Source: Cavia porcellus (Eukaryota; Chordata; Mammalia; Rodentia; Caviidae). From it: 64,000 nt of DNA. Below are positions 47,513 to 58,231 of the stretch, in pieces (position 1 is the first letter of the stretch; each line of letters opens with the position of its first letter). The notes below the pieces were generated by a model. That model was not told the DNA's origin, searched no databases, and was given only the letters and a program-made list of their open reading frames with translations. Both the position numbers and the translations under genes were made by a program. Location: assembly GCF_034190915.1 (NCBI RefSeq), contig NW_026947506.1:10539501-10603500 (forward strand). Direction: 5' to 3'.

Positions 47513-49234
47513 CTCCCACCGAGTCCCACATCACAAGCACGCAAGGTCATGTGCGCTGCCTGCCTTGGTTCCCAACTCTCTGATATCACATCCGTGGGCT
47601 GGGTTTCCCACTCGTGGTAAGGAAAGTCCTTAATTATTAAATGTGTGCAAAACAGTACAAACAGCACAACCTATTTATTCTCCTTCTGAATCGTGGGCAT
47701 TAACTCTCAATTTCTGTCAAAGCAGTTTTGACAAAAACTTCTCTCTCAGCGTCATCTGCAAAGAATTGAAATGACGATCACCGCGGTGTTTGCTTTCCAA
47801 AATTCCCTGCTCTGTTTTCTCTTTGAAATTCAAAATTACTCATGTACCATTCTGCAAATATATACTGCCTTTCTCCACAAAGCTCTGCTAGCCAAATAGA
47901 AATGTTTCCCTTTGGGTCCAGGAAATGGTATATTATGATTAAATCAGCTGGAGCAGGCCAGTCCTGCATGTTTTATATGGCAGAGCTGTGATTTCCTAGC
48001 AGATGGCTTTGACATTCTTGTACTCAGGCAAGCTGAGGCTGCCAACCTCCGTTAGAAAGTCTTTAAGATGTTTGCTTTGGAAGAAATCGCCACACAGTGG
48101 GAAAAGAACCATATGCAATACCTTATCACTCAGGGAAAATAGTCATTAAAACACTGGATTCCATGTGGTGCTGTTTTGTGTGACAGCAATGCAGGTCCAG
48201 TGGCCACAGGCCTGATTAGGACGCTGCAAGTGTCTGTTTCTCGTTCCCCAGCTGCGCGGCTGCCCCTCGATCCCGGCCCTGCACTGGGTGCCACACGCCG
48301 TGACTCAGTACAATAACAGGAACTCGCTGCTGCTGTGACTGAGACCAGCCAGCTTGGGCCTGGGCGGCCGTTTTGATAGCCAGGGCTCCACCTCTGATTT
48401 GCTGCCTGGCTGAAGTCATCTGTAAAACAATCGTCCCCAAACAGATACTGTGTATCTTAGGAAGGTTTGTGAAGTGTTGCTGCAGGCCAAGAGTTTAACT
48501 AAGGCCCTGTGCTGTGTTAACTCTCTTCGCCCCCCGCAACCTCCAGGGTGCTGAACCCTTCTCATGTCTGCCTTGGTGGAGTTAAGGCTTTAACTCTCTC
48601 CACCCGTGGCCAAGCCAGCTCCAGGGTCACTGCTGCGGGGAGTCCTGCGGAGGGGAAGGACCAGGTTGGCCAGTCACACTCAGCCAACCTCACTGCTGTC
48701 TGCATGTGGGGCTGGTCTGTCACACCGTGTGGGACAGACAGGGCTCTGTGCAAAGCCGAGGTGCATAGGGTGAGGGCCACCGCCCAGACTGGGCTCAGGC
48801 AACCCAGCTACTAACCTGTCCACATAGGCACCACCCCTGGCCAACAGCAGGACCTGTGTCCTCAGTCCCTTTTTCTCAGCCACGTTTGTGCTTGATTTCA
48901 CAATAACTTTAAAATTTTATTTAATTTTAATATTTTTACAACTAACGGGTATCATCCATCTGAAATGCAGACACGATTGTTGGTCCTGTGCTTTCACTTG
49001 TGGCCTCCACTGATTCTGACCTGTGGACAATGCCATGGAGGATGCAGGTGACAGAGGGGGCCACCCTGGGGATAGAGCTGCCCTGCACCATTCCTGGAGT
49101 CCAGCATGGAGCCCAGCTCCTCACCCTCCTATGTAGCCTCAGACCTGGTTCCCTGACCATCACCCGGTCCCCATGCAGATGTCGACTCCCCATTAAGCTC
49201 CCCTGCCCACACTGCCCGGCCTGGCCTGCACTGT

Positions 49235-49505
49235 GGTTTGACTTTATCCCCTGAAGCGCCATGTCTGGACCTTCAGGCTGCACTGTGGAGCGGCTGGATG
49301 CCCAGGGCTCCGTAGCGGGAACAGGTGACGTTGCAGGGCAGGCTCCTGGAAGGAAGAGGAGCTGAGTCCCTGTCCTCACACCCTCACTCTCGCCCTTCTG
49401 CCCTCAGCCACCTGTCACATAGCAGGAACACTCCCCCCACCCAAATGTGCTGTTTGACCTAGACTTCTACCTGCAGAATGGTGTGAAATAAACCTCTGCT
49501 CTGCA
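49235..49505 (+). mobile_element. MaLR LTR (MLT1-like), diverged
   Basis: Starts 'gtggtttgactttatcccctgaagcgcc' and ends 'tttgacctagacttctacctgcagaatggtgtgaaataaacctctgc', the usual MLT1/MST ending with AATAAA. The middle is diverged. Confidence 0.7.
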
Positions 49506-50722
49506 TAAATGCCCAGCCCCAGCGCTCTGTGACCCCGGCATGGTGGGCAGCAGCACGCATCGCCCTATGCCAGCTTCCCAGCCTGACCCTGGCTACGCAT
49601 GTTTGGTGCTCATGTGGAGTCCCCCTCTATGGAGAGCAGGGTCTGGACCACCATGGGCCCTTGGATGGCCACCACCACACACGGATGATCTCCAGCAGCC
49701 ATACAGGATGCTGCTGTACAGGATGCTGCTGCTTCTCCAGAGCCTGGCACTCCCTGGTACACTGAGAACAGCTCCACACCAACAGCCTTGCCAGCCTCCT
49801 TTCCAGAGAGGAACCCCTTCCACCTCGGCCAGGGCCCACCCAGACCCCCTACCCACACCCACCCCCAGGGCGAGGTCCATTTCTCTTCCTCTTGCCTGGT
49901 CCCATTCCCAGGTCACTCACAGACACTGCTCTGCCCACATCTGTGTCATCTCCCAGGCCAGGCTAGGTTTACACATGGCAGAGACCACGTGCTGACCCCC
50001 CGGTGTGAGAAATGAATGGGAAGAAACACCAAAGCTACCATGTGGGCTGTGTGTGCCTAGCTTTCAGAAGCTCCCGCAGCCTTAGCCTAGGCCAGGCTGC
50101 CCAGTCCCTGGTGGTCAGACCTCTGTGGACACAGTCCCGGGGCAGGGAGCAGGAGGCGGGATGGAGGCTAGAGCTACAATTCACCCAGAGACAGTATAAA
50201 ACTTTCTGGGTGCCACTGGCCCCAAACTCCACCCCAGGGCACATCAGCTGAATGATGTTCCCTGGTCTGGCATCTCAGTGTGTCACCTGAAGTATGGATG
50301 AGCAAGCCCCAGCCTTGGCATCTGTCCTTCTGTTCCATGCTCGTAGATCCTCACTCAGAGGACAAGAATCTGCCCAGTCACTAGGATCCCTGGACGCTAA
50401 GGAAGAGGCAGCCTTACAAAGGGGTGTTCTGTTTGCTCCATGCTCTCTAGAAGGAGAAGCTACAAGAGGGAGAAATGCTTAGAGCCCAGGAATTCTTCAA
50501 GACGATACAATCAAGGAGCCCTCAGCAACCCTGCATGGCATGCCTCTGTGAGGCAGAGTGGTCTCCCCAAAGGACAGTCACCTCCTCGGGAGACAGCATG
50601 GAGGAAACCCAAGTAGCACAGTCGTGGGCCATTGAGTCTCATATCCTGGGATTCCCACACTCGCTTGCATGGTGATAACAGTGTTGCTTCAAAAAACCAG
50701 GCTTCTCTAAAGAGCATGTCAA
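49506..50722. other. GC-rich unique DNA
   Basis: Nothing recognised beyond a 15-bp tandem duplication, ACAGGATGCTGCTG(T/C), at about 49704-49733. Frames up to 151 aa overlap on both strands and have no domain. Confidence 0.5.
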
Positions 50723-50740
50723 ATATATATATATATATAT
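50723..50740. repeat. (TA)n microsatellite
   Basis: Nine TA dinucleotides directly next to the left edge of the LTR-like element. Confidence 0.95.
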
Positions 50741-50741
50741 G

Positions 50742-51000
50742 CAAGGAGAGATTTATTGTGGGAATCGGCTCCTGTGTTCAGGGCCTGGGAGGTCCCACGA
50801 TCCACTGTCAGGCCAGGAGATTTGGAAGGCTGTGGAATGACTCCGTCTGGTTCGCAGGCATCTGGACTTGGACGAAATCAGAAGACAGATGTCCCTGCTT
50901 AAGAAGAGAAAGAATTTGCACTCCTCAAACCTTTCCATCCACCGGGGGCCCCCCAACAGGTTGGGTGGTACCCTCCTTGTGGCAGGGCAGCTCCTCCTTC
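50742..51000 (-). mobile_element. ERVL-type solitary LTR, partial
   Basis: 'gagatttattgtgggaatcggctcctgtg', 'gaggtcccacgatccactgtc', 'gcaggcatctggacttggacg', 'agaagacagatgtccctgcttaagaagag' and 'ccccccaacaggttggg' appear in the order of the reverse strand of a mammalian ERVL-like LTR. The part beyond about 51000 is lost. Confidence 0.65.
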
Positions 51001-52664
51001 CTCTGTCTGCTGACCAGCCTGCAAACCCAGAAGTAGCGCTGATCGGTCACTGGGCATACTCCACCTGGGTCAGCAACATAACATCAGCCGTGCAGACCAG
51101 TGTGGGGTGCAGGAGTTTGTTTAACACTGACCCACTAACTGTGGAGAGGGGCAGGAGAGGCAGCCTGGGGCTTCCTGGAGAACCAAAGCCTTTCTTCCCT
51201 GTCGCGAGCCTGTGACTGTTTCTGCAGCCTCTCTCCCGTGTGACATCTGTCGGTGGGTTCCATCACCTCACCAGCCACATCAGAGGTGTGGACGACAGGC
51301 CCGGGACTTGTTCCAGCCTCAGCTCTTCCCTCCTAGGACACAGACCTGTCACATTCGATGTGTGGCCACATTCCGTTCTAGTGACACACACTTGGAAGCA
51401 CAGGTTCCATGCACAATAAAATGGAATCCCATCGCCACATCTGGAGCCCAGAGGAAAATTACCTTAATTAAACGCAGCAGGGCCAGGGTCGGCTGCCCAC
51501 CACATGGAGCTGCTGCTGTCTGAGGAACAAACATGATGCCCGGGAAACCCGTGCCCACAGCTGGTGCTCCTCACTCTGCCCATCTGTGGTTCAAGGATGC
51601 GGAAGAAAGCCTCGCTCTAGCGTCCAGTGTGGCAAAGAGCGTTAAAGATCAATCCACAGCACAGGCCACACTGCTGACCAAAGAGTGAGCAACAGAGGCG
51701 TGTCACGGAGCCAGAGTCCTCAGAGCAGGGAGGCCAGCTCTGCCCTCTCCTTCCCTTCCCACCCTGTCACAAATGGCTTTCTTTGTTGTAAACAAGTGAC
51801 CTTGCTTTGGAATCCGGGGGTTGTTTTGAGTTGCAGGTAGTAAAAGCCATTGACTGTGGGAAGGCGATTAGAGGAATAAAGAAATAGATCAACAGGACAT
51901 AAAACCAAAGCCCTGAGAAGTGGAGTGTTTTCCCAGGGGCCGGGTCTAATCCGGAAAGGAGGAAACACACACGCAGGGCACGGCCGATTGTGCGGGAGAA
52001 TTCAGAGGAGCAGGCTACAGCCCAGCCACCGGCCCCGGAATCCCCTGAGTGATTTGCCTTAAACACCAGGGGTCCCCACTGCCCTTGAACTAGATCGTCC
52101 TCCAGGGGCAGCAGACAGGGGACCTGGCTACACTTGCCTTCACCTCGAGCGTCCCTTGCCCCACTTGCTTTGTGTAAAACTGAGCAACCCCATGTCCCCC
52201 CCACCACCACTGTGGTGCCCAGCACCACTTTCTGTTTTGTCTTCAAGTTTCCAGAGCCCCCATTGATGCTCCCACTTGTCTACTAGACCTCTCCAGAGGG
52301 GGCCCCACAGGTACCCCAGATCCCACACAGCCCAGCTCAGCATCTTTCCCTTGGAGGCCACCTCCTCCTCTCTTCCCATCCTCATTCACTTCTCAGTGAC
52401 CCCAAATGGAAATGCGGCCTGCCCATCCTGCTGGCCCAGGTTGCTGAGTCCAGAGCTGCCAAGTGTCCCATGTCCCCCAACACAACCGCCCTGTTATTTC
52501 CACGGCATCACACTGCATCAGGTGCTGTAACTACCTAGAGAGGATGAGAAGCAGGGAGGGTGTCAGCAGACTGCATGCAGGTACTGGGCCATCTATGACA
52601 GGGAGTGGGGCATCCACAGAGGAGTCCAACCATGCATGCACGGCGTGTGTCACCGTGTCCCCAG
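51001..52664. other. GC-rich unique DNA, no gene recognised
   Basis: No repeat or exon recognised. The 159-aa minus-strand frame at 51767-52246 shows no domain. Confidence 0.5.
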
Positions 52665-52732
52665 TGATGTGCACATCCCTGTACACATCTTTAGAACACT
52701 TACCACTGATCATGTTCGAGGCCAATAACATG
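52665..52732 (+). mobile_element. L1 ORF2 endonuclease fragment, left of insertion B
   Basis: 'cctgtacacatctttagaacacttaccactgatcatgttcgaggccaataaca' fits the L1 ORF2 phrase of the type 'gtgcacatggaacattcaccaagatagaccatgttctaggccataaaac'. The corresponding part of the other L1 in this window is at about 560-630. Confidence 0.6.
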
Positions 52733-53332
52733 CAGTGTAGGAGCTGTGGTGGATTTCTTACTGTCTCACCACTGTTTCGATTCATCCCATTGCTCTGTCT
52801 TATTCCCTTCAAAATTAAAGAGGAAAAAAGCTGAAGGGGTTAGTGGGGTCCAAAATGTACAATAGATATTGTGAAGGTGACGGTGGAGGAGATGTCTAGA
52901 AAGAAAAGAGTAGCCATTGTTAATTTCCTATTATCCTGTTTTGAAGTCCTGTGTGGTTTTTCATTGTTTTGTTGGGTTTGGTTTTATTCTGTTTTTGTTC
53001 TGTTAGAATCTATTATGTCTGATGGTACGGGCAGCTATTTTAAAAATAACAAGATATATTATGGTAGCTATTGTTGATCTCCTACTGTTTTGAAGTCCTG
53101 TCTCACTTTCATTGTTTTGTTTTGATTGGTTTTGTTCTGCTCTGTTTGGCTTGATTTTATTTTGCCTTATGGCATGGCAGCTATTTTGAAGATAAGCTGA
53201 AGCATTATGGTAGCCATTGTTGATTTTCCATCATCTTGTTCTGAAGTCCTGTACTGCTAGCATTGTTTCGTTTTGATTGGCTTTTGTCCATTTCGTTTTG
53301 TTTTCTTTCGTTTATAACAATTATTTTAAAAA
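52733..53332 (+). repeat. Insertion with ~150-bp tandem units (copy B)
   Basis: About 175 bp of 5' sequence is followed by three units starting at 52909, 53063 and 53209 (lengths about 154, 146 and 124). These are the same units as at 1374-1960. The 5' edge (TGCAGTGTAGGAGCTGTGGTGG) also has a counterpart at about 1335-1357. It lies inside L1 ORF2 sequence and is bounded by a diverged direct repeat (52705-52730 and 53333-53358, about 20 of 26 identical). No coding frame, no classic poly(A) tail, no terminal inverted repeat seen. The family is not recognised. Confidence 0.65.
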
Positions 53333-53430
53333 ATTGATCATGTTCAAAGCTGATGACAAACCTTACTATATTTTTTAAAACTGAAATCCTTCCTAATGCT
53401 CTGTCCAACCACAATGTAATCAAACCCAAA
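53333..53430 (+). mobile_element. L1 ORF2 endonuclease fragment, right of insertion B
   Basis: Starts by repeating the last ~26 bp of the left L1 part and continues 'acaaaccttactatattttttaaaactgaaatccttcctaatgctctgtccaaccacaatgtaatcaaac', the next L1 ORF2 phrase. It compares with about 620-690 of the first L1. Confidence 0.65.
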
Positions 53431-53759
53431 GTTCAGGACAAAAGAGCCAACATGGCTCAGTCTCTGGCCATTCAAGTAAACCTGGAACGGAGCGGAGCAA
53501 ACAAGACAGAAAATGAACTGCAATTAGGGTGCCCCATACAGAAACCACTGGAATTTGTTTATGTTTTTAATTTTTATTTCAGTCCGTGTTTGCAGCTCGT
53601 GGTGGCTGTGTTACTGTGTGGAGTTAGTGTGCAAACAAAACGCATTTTAATTCCTTTTTCATCTCCTTCGCTCCCCTCCCTCTTCATCCCCTTCTCAGTG
53701 GCAAAAGATCTATTCCCATTTCCCGGTACATAAAAAAAAATTGTACAGCATTAATTGCT
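53431..53759. other. Unrecognised DNA between L1 pieces
   Basis: A/T-rich to mixed DNA with a pyrimidine-rich tract at 53650-53700. Could be diverged L1 or a further insertion. No gene is seen. Confidence 0.4.
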
Positions 53760-53990
53760 TTTTCAAAAGTAAGTAAAGAGGCAGAAATTAATCAAGCATT
53801 TGGCATAAGATAATAAAAGATAAACCAAAATAAATAGGAAAATATGTAAATCTAAAAAAGTTTTTTTTTAAATACAGAGGAAATTACTTACTGGAGAAGA
53901 AAAATAAACTGATAGTTATGAAAGAAAAAATAAAACAGACAAACATTTTAAGTTTAGCCAAGGAGAAAAGGAAAATTAAAGAGCAAGGGC
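53760..53990 (+). mobile_element. L1 LINE fragment (ORF2 linker)
   Basis: 'aaagaggcagaaattaatcaagcatttggcataag' and 'gaaagaaaaaataaaacagacaaacattttaagtttagccaaggagaaaagg' match the ORF2 linker ('...gacaaacctctagctagactaaccaagaaaaaaag'). Same strand and order as the pieces at 52665-53430, so probably one old L1. Confidence 0.65.
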
Positions 53991-54889
53991 AGTGATAATG
54001 GCACCAGGAGACGGCACCGGGATGGAACCAGGACCACGTTCCGTGTGCGGGACACGCGTGGGCAGCCCTGCAGAAGAACTGTGGACAAGGGAAGTGAGAG
54101 AATGGGCTGAGCTCAGGACCCGGCCCGGAACTCTTGGACAGCGCCCTGGACCTTCCGTCCTGCTGCCCCGTACTGTGTCCAGCCCCAGGAGGTCACCTCA
54201 TCTTACTCAGAGAGGACCTGTCACCTCTTGTGTGGGAGGTGACACTGCAAAAGCACGGCAGAACACAGAGCAGGGTGCAGAGACTCTGTCCCAAGGAGAC
54301 TCCCAGCCACTGCATGACCGCACTTGGTCCTTCCTGGAAAGTACGTGACTGTGACCGCGTTTGCACAGGCCCCTGTCTGTGCTCACTGCACTCCTCAAGG
54401 TCAGCAGCTCAAGGATGGACTCCCAGGGTCACATCTGATCCTGTTTCGCTCCTCACACTTACTGTTGAATTCAAGCAAGGATGCTGTGATCCTGAAGGAT
54501 GATTTATATATGGCACTACCCCAAGACGGCCCCCTGGTACCCCAGAGTCCCCTGGCCACTGAGTGTTTCACCCCTCTGTGAGGCAGGGGTGAGATCACCT
54601 GCCTTCCACTGAGTCCAGGGGTTCCAGGAGCTTGTGCCAAGGATAACAAACATCTGTGATGGTTGGGATCTTTATAATTACCCTCTCTGCCCCACCTCAA
54701 CCTCTGCGCCTGACACTTTCTTGGTTCCAGAATAAAATTTCTATCCCTCAAGACCCAACTTCTCTGTGAGGCACAGTGGCCCAGATGACCCAAGCCCTCG
54801 CAATCTTCCCTGCTGGAGCTGAGGGAGGCCTCCCTCCCACACCACACACCCTCCTTCCTGGTCACAGTCCTCCAGCCACAGGGCCCTGA
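53991..54889. other. GC-rich unique DNA
   Basis: No repeat or exon recognised; overlapping frames up to 154 aa without a domain. Confidence 0.5.
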
Positions 54890-55225
54890 TATTTGTTCCT
54901 TGGATAATACAAGATGGTTTATGCCTCAGGACCTTTGCATGTTCAGACCTCTCTGACTGGTAGAGATCTTCCCCAGGCTAGACCTCGTCCTAAACCATCC
55001 CTTAGGATCATCCCATCTCTCCATGCCCTGAAAGAACTCCACTCATAATGCTAATTACTTGCATTCCCTTCTCATTCCTCCTCTTGATCTTGTCCATTTT
55101 TCCCACTTTGTTTTCTTCACATCACTCCCTGAAGTGGTTTCTCTCTCCCTCACTAGAATATAAGCTCAGTGACATGAGATCTTGGCCCAGGGCCTCAGTA
55201 AATATTTCTTAAGTTAGTACACATA
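54890..55225 (+). mobile_element. L2 LINE 3' end
   Basis: 'cctcaggacctttgcatgttcagacctctctgactgg', '...cactagaatataagctcagtgacatgag' and the close 'gcccagggcctcagtaaatatttcttaagttagtac' are the familiar order of an L2 3' end. Its tail passes into the GGAT/GGTGAAT simple repeat. Confidence 0.85.
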
Positions 55226-55273
55226 GTGGGTGGATGAGAGGTGGGTGTATGGGTGGATGAGCAGGTGAATGAG
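55226..55273 (+). repeat. GGTG/GGAT simple repeat, left part
   Basis: GTGGGTGGATGAGAGG-like units directly after the L2 tail. Cut off by the LTR at 55274 and continued at 55743. Confidence 0.85.
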
Positions 55274-55742
55274 TGTTATGGTTTGTGTTTAGATGTCCCC
55301 CAAAAGCCTCATGTAGTCTTTCAGTGGTGGCTGAATCTAGAGTGCGTGATTGATTTGTAGTGAAATGCTGGGATTAAGGGTGGGTGATTGCTGGGTGGAT
55401 TCGATGATCAGATTGGCACTGTCCAAATCCCAGTAACTAGATACAATAGATACAATATAAAGGATGGAAAGAGGCTTGTCTCGAGTGTACTCTCTCCATG
55501 CTCTCTCTCTCTCTCTCTCTCACTCTCTCCCTCTCGCCCTCTCCCACAATCCCCTCTAGTTGCTTTCAGTGTCTTTTGCCACCATGAACCATTTCTCCTC
55601 TAGGATGCCCCTCTGCCAAGATGCAGTCAGTTATGGGCTGAACCCTCCATAAACTGTGAGCTAAATAAACTTTTCGTCTATTAAGGGACAACTTGGGTGT
55701 TGGGTATTTTGTCACAGCAATAAAAGAAAACTAACTAAGACA
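55274..55742 (+). mobile_element. Full-length MaLR-type LTR
   Basis: Begins TGTTATGGTTTG and ends AACTAACTAAGACA, the expected TG...CA termini, about 469 bp. Contains 'gatgtcccccaaaagcctcatg', a (CT)n run at 55501-55545, 'gccaccatgaacc', and AATAAA at about 55665 followed by 'cagcaataaaagaaaac'. The flanking five bases (ATGAG left, ATGGG right) differ at one position, plausible as a worn target duplication. No internal retroviral genes. Confidence 0.88.
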
Positions 55743-55836
55743 ATGGGTGAATGGATGGATGGATGGATGGATGGTAGACTGACAGATGGGTAGGATGGTG
55801 GATGGGCCAGGGGTGGATGGGTGGGCGGGTAGATAG
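55743..55836 (+). repeat. (GGAT)n simple repeat, right part
   Basis: Seven GGAT units near 55752-55775, then irregular GATGG/GGTGG text. Confidence 0.93.
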
Positions 55837-57466
55837 ATCCATGAACTAAAAGATACTTCGGCTCCATCACCCGCAATGTGAACAACCCTGCTTAATCCTC
55901 TGTGCAATGCCATATGAGGTTGAAGGACAAGGATCATGTCCTCCTGGCCTCTGAGTCCCTGGAGCTTAAACCCCTGCCACCAGCCTCTCCTGGCTGTCTT
56001 TAGCTCTGTGGCCTCTGTGGCCCTGTTCTTTCCATGCAGTGAGTCTCAAGCTCACTTGTTTCACGTGGCCGTTCTCCCTTTTCCCCATGTTCCCGTGGAG
56101 GATTGGAGATGGCGGTAGTGCCCTCGACACAGCACCAGGAGGAGTGGGCCTGGTACCCTCCCCTTGAATCTGGGCTGGTCTCAGTGTTGTGCTTCACCAC
56201 CGACTCTGGAGGAAGGGATGCTGTGACTTTTGAACCAGCCACAGGGACCCACAGCTTCTGTATGGTTCCCAGTGGCCACACTGTGAGCCATGTGAGCCAT
56301 GTGGCCAAGTCCCAGCAGCACCTGCAGTCAGAGAGAGCCAACCTAGTTCCCACCCGGGACAGGCAGGGTCCCAGTCACTGGCAGAAACAACAAGAGACCT
56401 ATTGCTGCTTAAATCACCATGGTTTGGGCCATTTGCCAGACAGCAATACCTTGCAGGACAGTGCTGTCCACACTGAAACTGAGACATAGCAAAGGAGAAG
56501 CCAAGGCACGTGGGTCAGAGAGAGACTTGGACCTGCGTCCCTTGGTCAGCTCTGCCACCAGTAGAATGGGCATGGGTAAGGCCTTGGCCACTTGGGCCTC
56601 CAAGGGTGGGATTTCAGTCTGAGCCACCAAAGCAGCTGTCAGTAAGTCTAAGTCTTCTTTCGTGGTAGACACACATTTTAATCATATTTTCAGCCAAATT
56701 TCCTTTATAACTTAATAATATTTAGCTCACAAGGCCTTGGGGCTGAAAAATAAATGTCACACAGCTTTGTCTTGCATAAGTCCAAACAAGGAAGAAAGAT
56801 AAAATGGGCCACCAGACTGCACTTCCAGGAGTATTGTCAGTGACACAGTCCCGGAGCCAGGTTGCCAATAATCTTAGTGTCCTGGAAGGGGAACGTGACC
56901 CCACAGGGACAGGAAGGGCTGGGTGCATTGTGTTACTTTGTTTTGTTTCTGCTTTTAGATGCAGGGTTGACAGTGCTGGAGTTCAGCACCCACTGGCCAC
57001 TCCAGGAGAGGGTGGGGTTTGGCTCCACAGCCCCTCAGCTCAGATACCATTGACCCTGGGCACCACCTGCTCTCCTGGCTCCCACCTTAGTCCCCACGGA
57101 GGCCAGAACCCCTGTTCAACCCCCATGCCTGAACCCCCCACTGTGGCCCCAGAACCACAGAGTACCACCAGGCTCCCCTCCCTGAGAGGTGTCCCCACCT
57201 ATGGCGGAGACAGCTCAGGATGAGAAGTGCAGGCGGCCTTGCTGTCTCAGGAAGGCCGTGGCCCGCTTCCTGCTGACCTCCCTGCCTGGGGCTGGCCAGC
57301 CTATAATTCAGGAAGCGATCACAGATCGGCCACCTCTTGAGAAAGCAGCTGGCTATGCATCGACCCCGGCCCTGCAGATGGGCTTTGGTTGGCTGATCCT
57401 GGGTGCCTTCTTCACGCATGGTCACTCACCTTTGCCATGGCCTCAAACGGGAGAAATCCTTTACTG
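55837..57466. other. GC-rich unique DNA, no gene recognised
   Basis: No exon recognised. Weak MIR-like wording at 56530-56575 ('gacttggacctgcgtcccttggtcagctctgccacc') is not enough for a call. Confidence 0.5.
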
Positions 57467-57690
57467 ATGGCCAAGCATGACAGTACACACCTGTGATCCT
57501 AGCACTCTAGGACCCTAAAGCAGAAGGATCACAACTTCTAGCCTAGTCTGGGGAGACCTAGTGAGACTCTGTCCAAAAGAAAAAAGAACTGTAATATAGC
57601 CCAGTATGAAGGCCTGGGTTCAATGCCCAGCACAGAAAAGCAAAAAAACAAAGTCTGAATGAAAAAAAGACAAAAAAGAAAAAGCTTTCA
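57467..57690 (+). mobile_element. B1-dID composite SINE
   Basis: The left half is a B1 ('ggccaagcatgacagtacacacctgtgatcctagcactc ... gtgagactctgtcc'). After an A-rich linker the right half is an ID body with its middle missing ('atagcccagtatgaaggcctgggttcaatgcccagcac'), then an A-rich tail to about 57690. B1-dID composites are known from several non-muroid rodent groups. Confidence 0.8.
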
Positions 57691-58185
57691 CTGCTGCCAG
57701 GTGTTCCTACACCCTTCGGATGGGTGGCATGCACCCTGTGATGCCTGTCCATCTGTCCTGCCCAGCCCCTTCCCTGCCCCTGACATCAGGCCCTCTTCCT
57801 ACCCCAGGCCTCTCCTTGCAGGGGAGCAGACAGCAGGGTCAGTGAGGAGAAGCTATTTTTACAGCCTTCCATCATCCACTTATAAATTATAGAAATAATT
57901 TTAATAAGCATTATATACATGATACAAAATCAAAAAGATATTTTTGGTCAAGAGGCACATAACTCAAAGTTTCTGTCTGCACATTTATTTTATGCAACAT
58001 ATTAGCGTTTGGCAAGGCACAGCACTCAATCCCAGGTGGCCGTAAGAAATGCTCCAGGAAACTTCATTTTCTCTTCGGTTTGCTCAATAAATTCAAAATG
58101 TCTCTCTTTTGGCAATGCAAATGATATATTCCCAAAGTGTACCTCAGCAAAAGGCCATCACCGTCTCTCAGTACTGTGGGAGCTT

Positions 58186-58188
<3 letters not shown>
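57691..58188. other. Unique DNA with an AT-rich island
   Basis: From about 57875 the DNA is AT-rich, complex and repeat-free. It holds a perfect octamer ATGCAAAT (POU-factor type) at 58115-58122. Reminiscent of a conserved non-coding element; this is not provable here. Confidence 0.4.

Positions 58189-58228
<40 letters not shown>
58189..58228 (+). repeat. (GT)n microsatellite
   Basis: 20 GT dinucleotides. Confidence 0.97.

Positions 58229-58231
<3 letters not shown>

Larger units (their letters stand above)
46001..49234. other. Unique DNA with a GT-rich patch and an AT-rich island
   Basis: No exon recognised. The segment at about 47590-48160 is AT-rich, repeat-free and complex, unlike its GC-rich surroundings, in the way conserved non-coding elements often look (inference). 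Also holds copy 2 of the direct repeat. Confidence 0.5.

Noticed and set aside
53560..53600. Splice acceptor-like 'ttttaatttttatttcag' at 53564-53581
   Set aside because: Sits among L1 fragments; no open frame of note starts after it that matches a known exon, and pyrimidine-AG strings are common.
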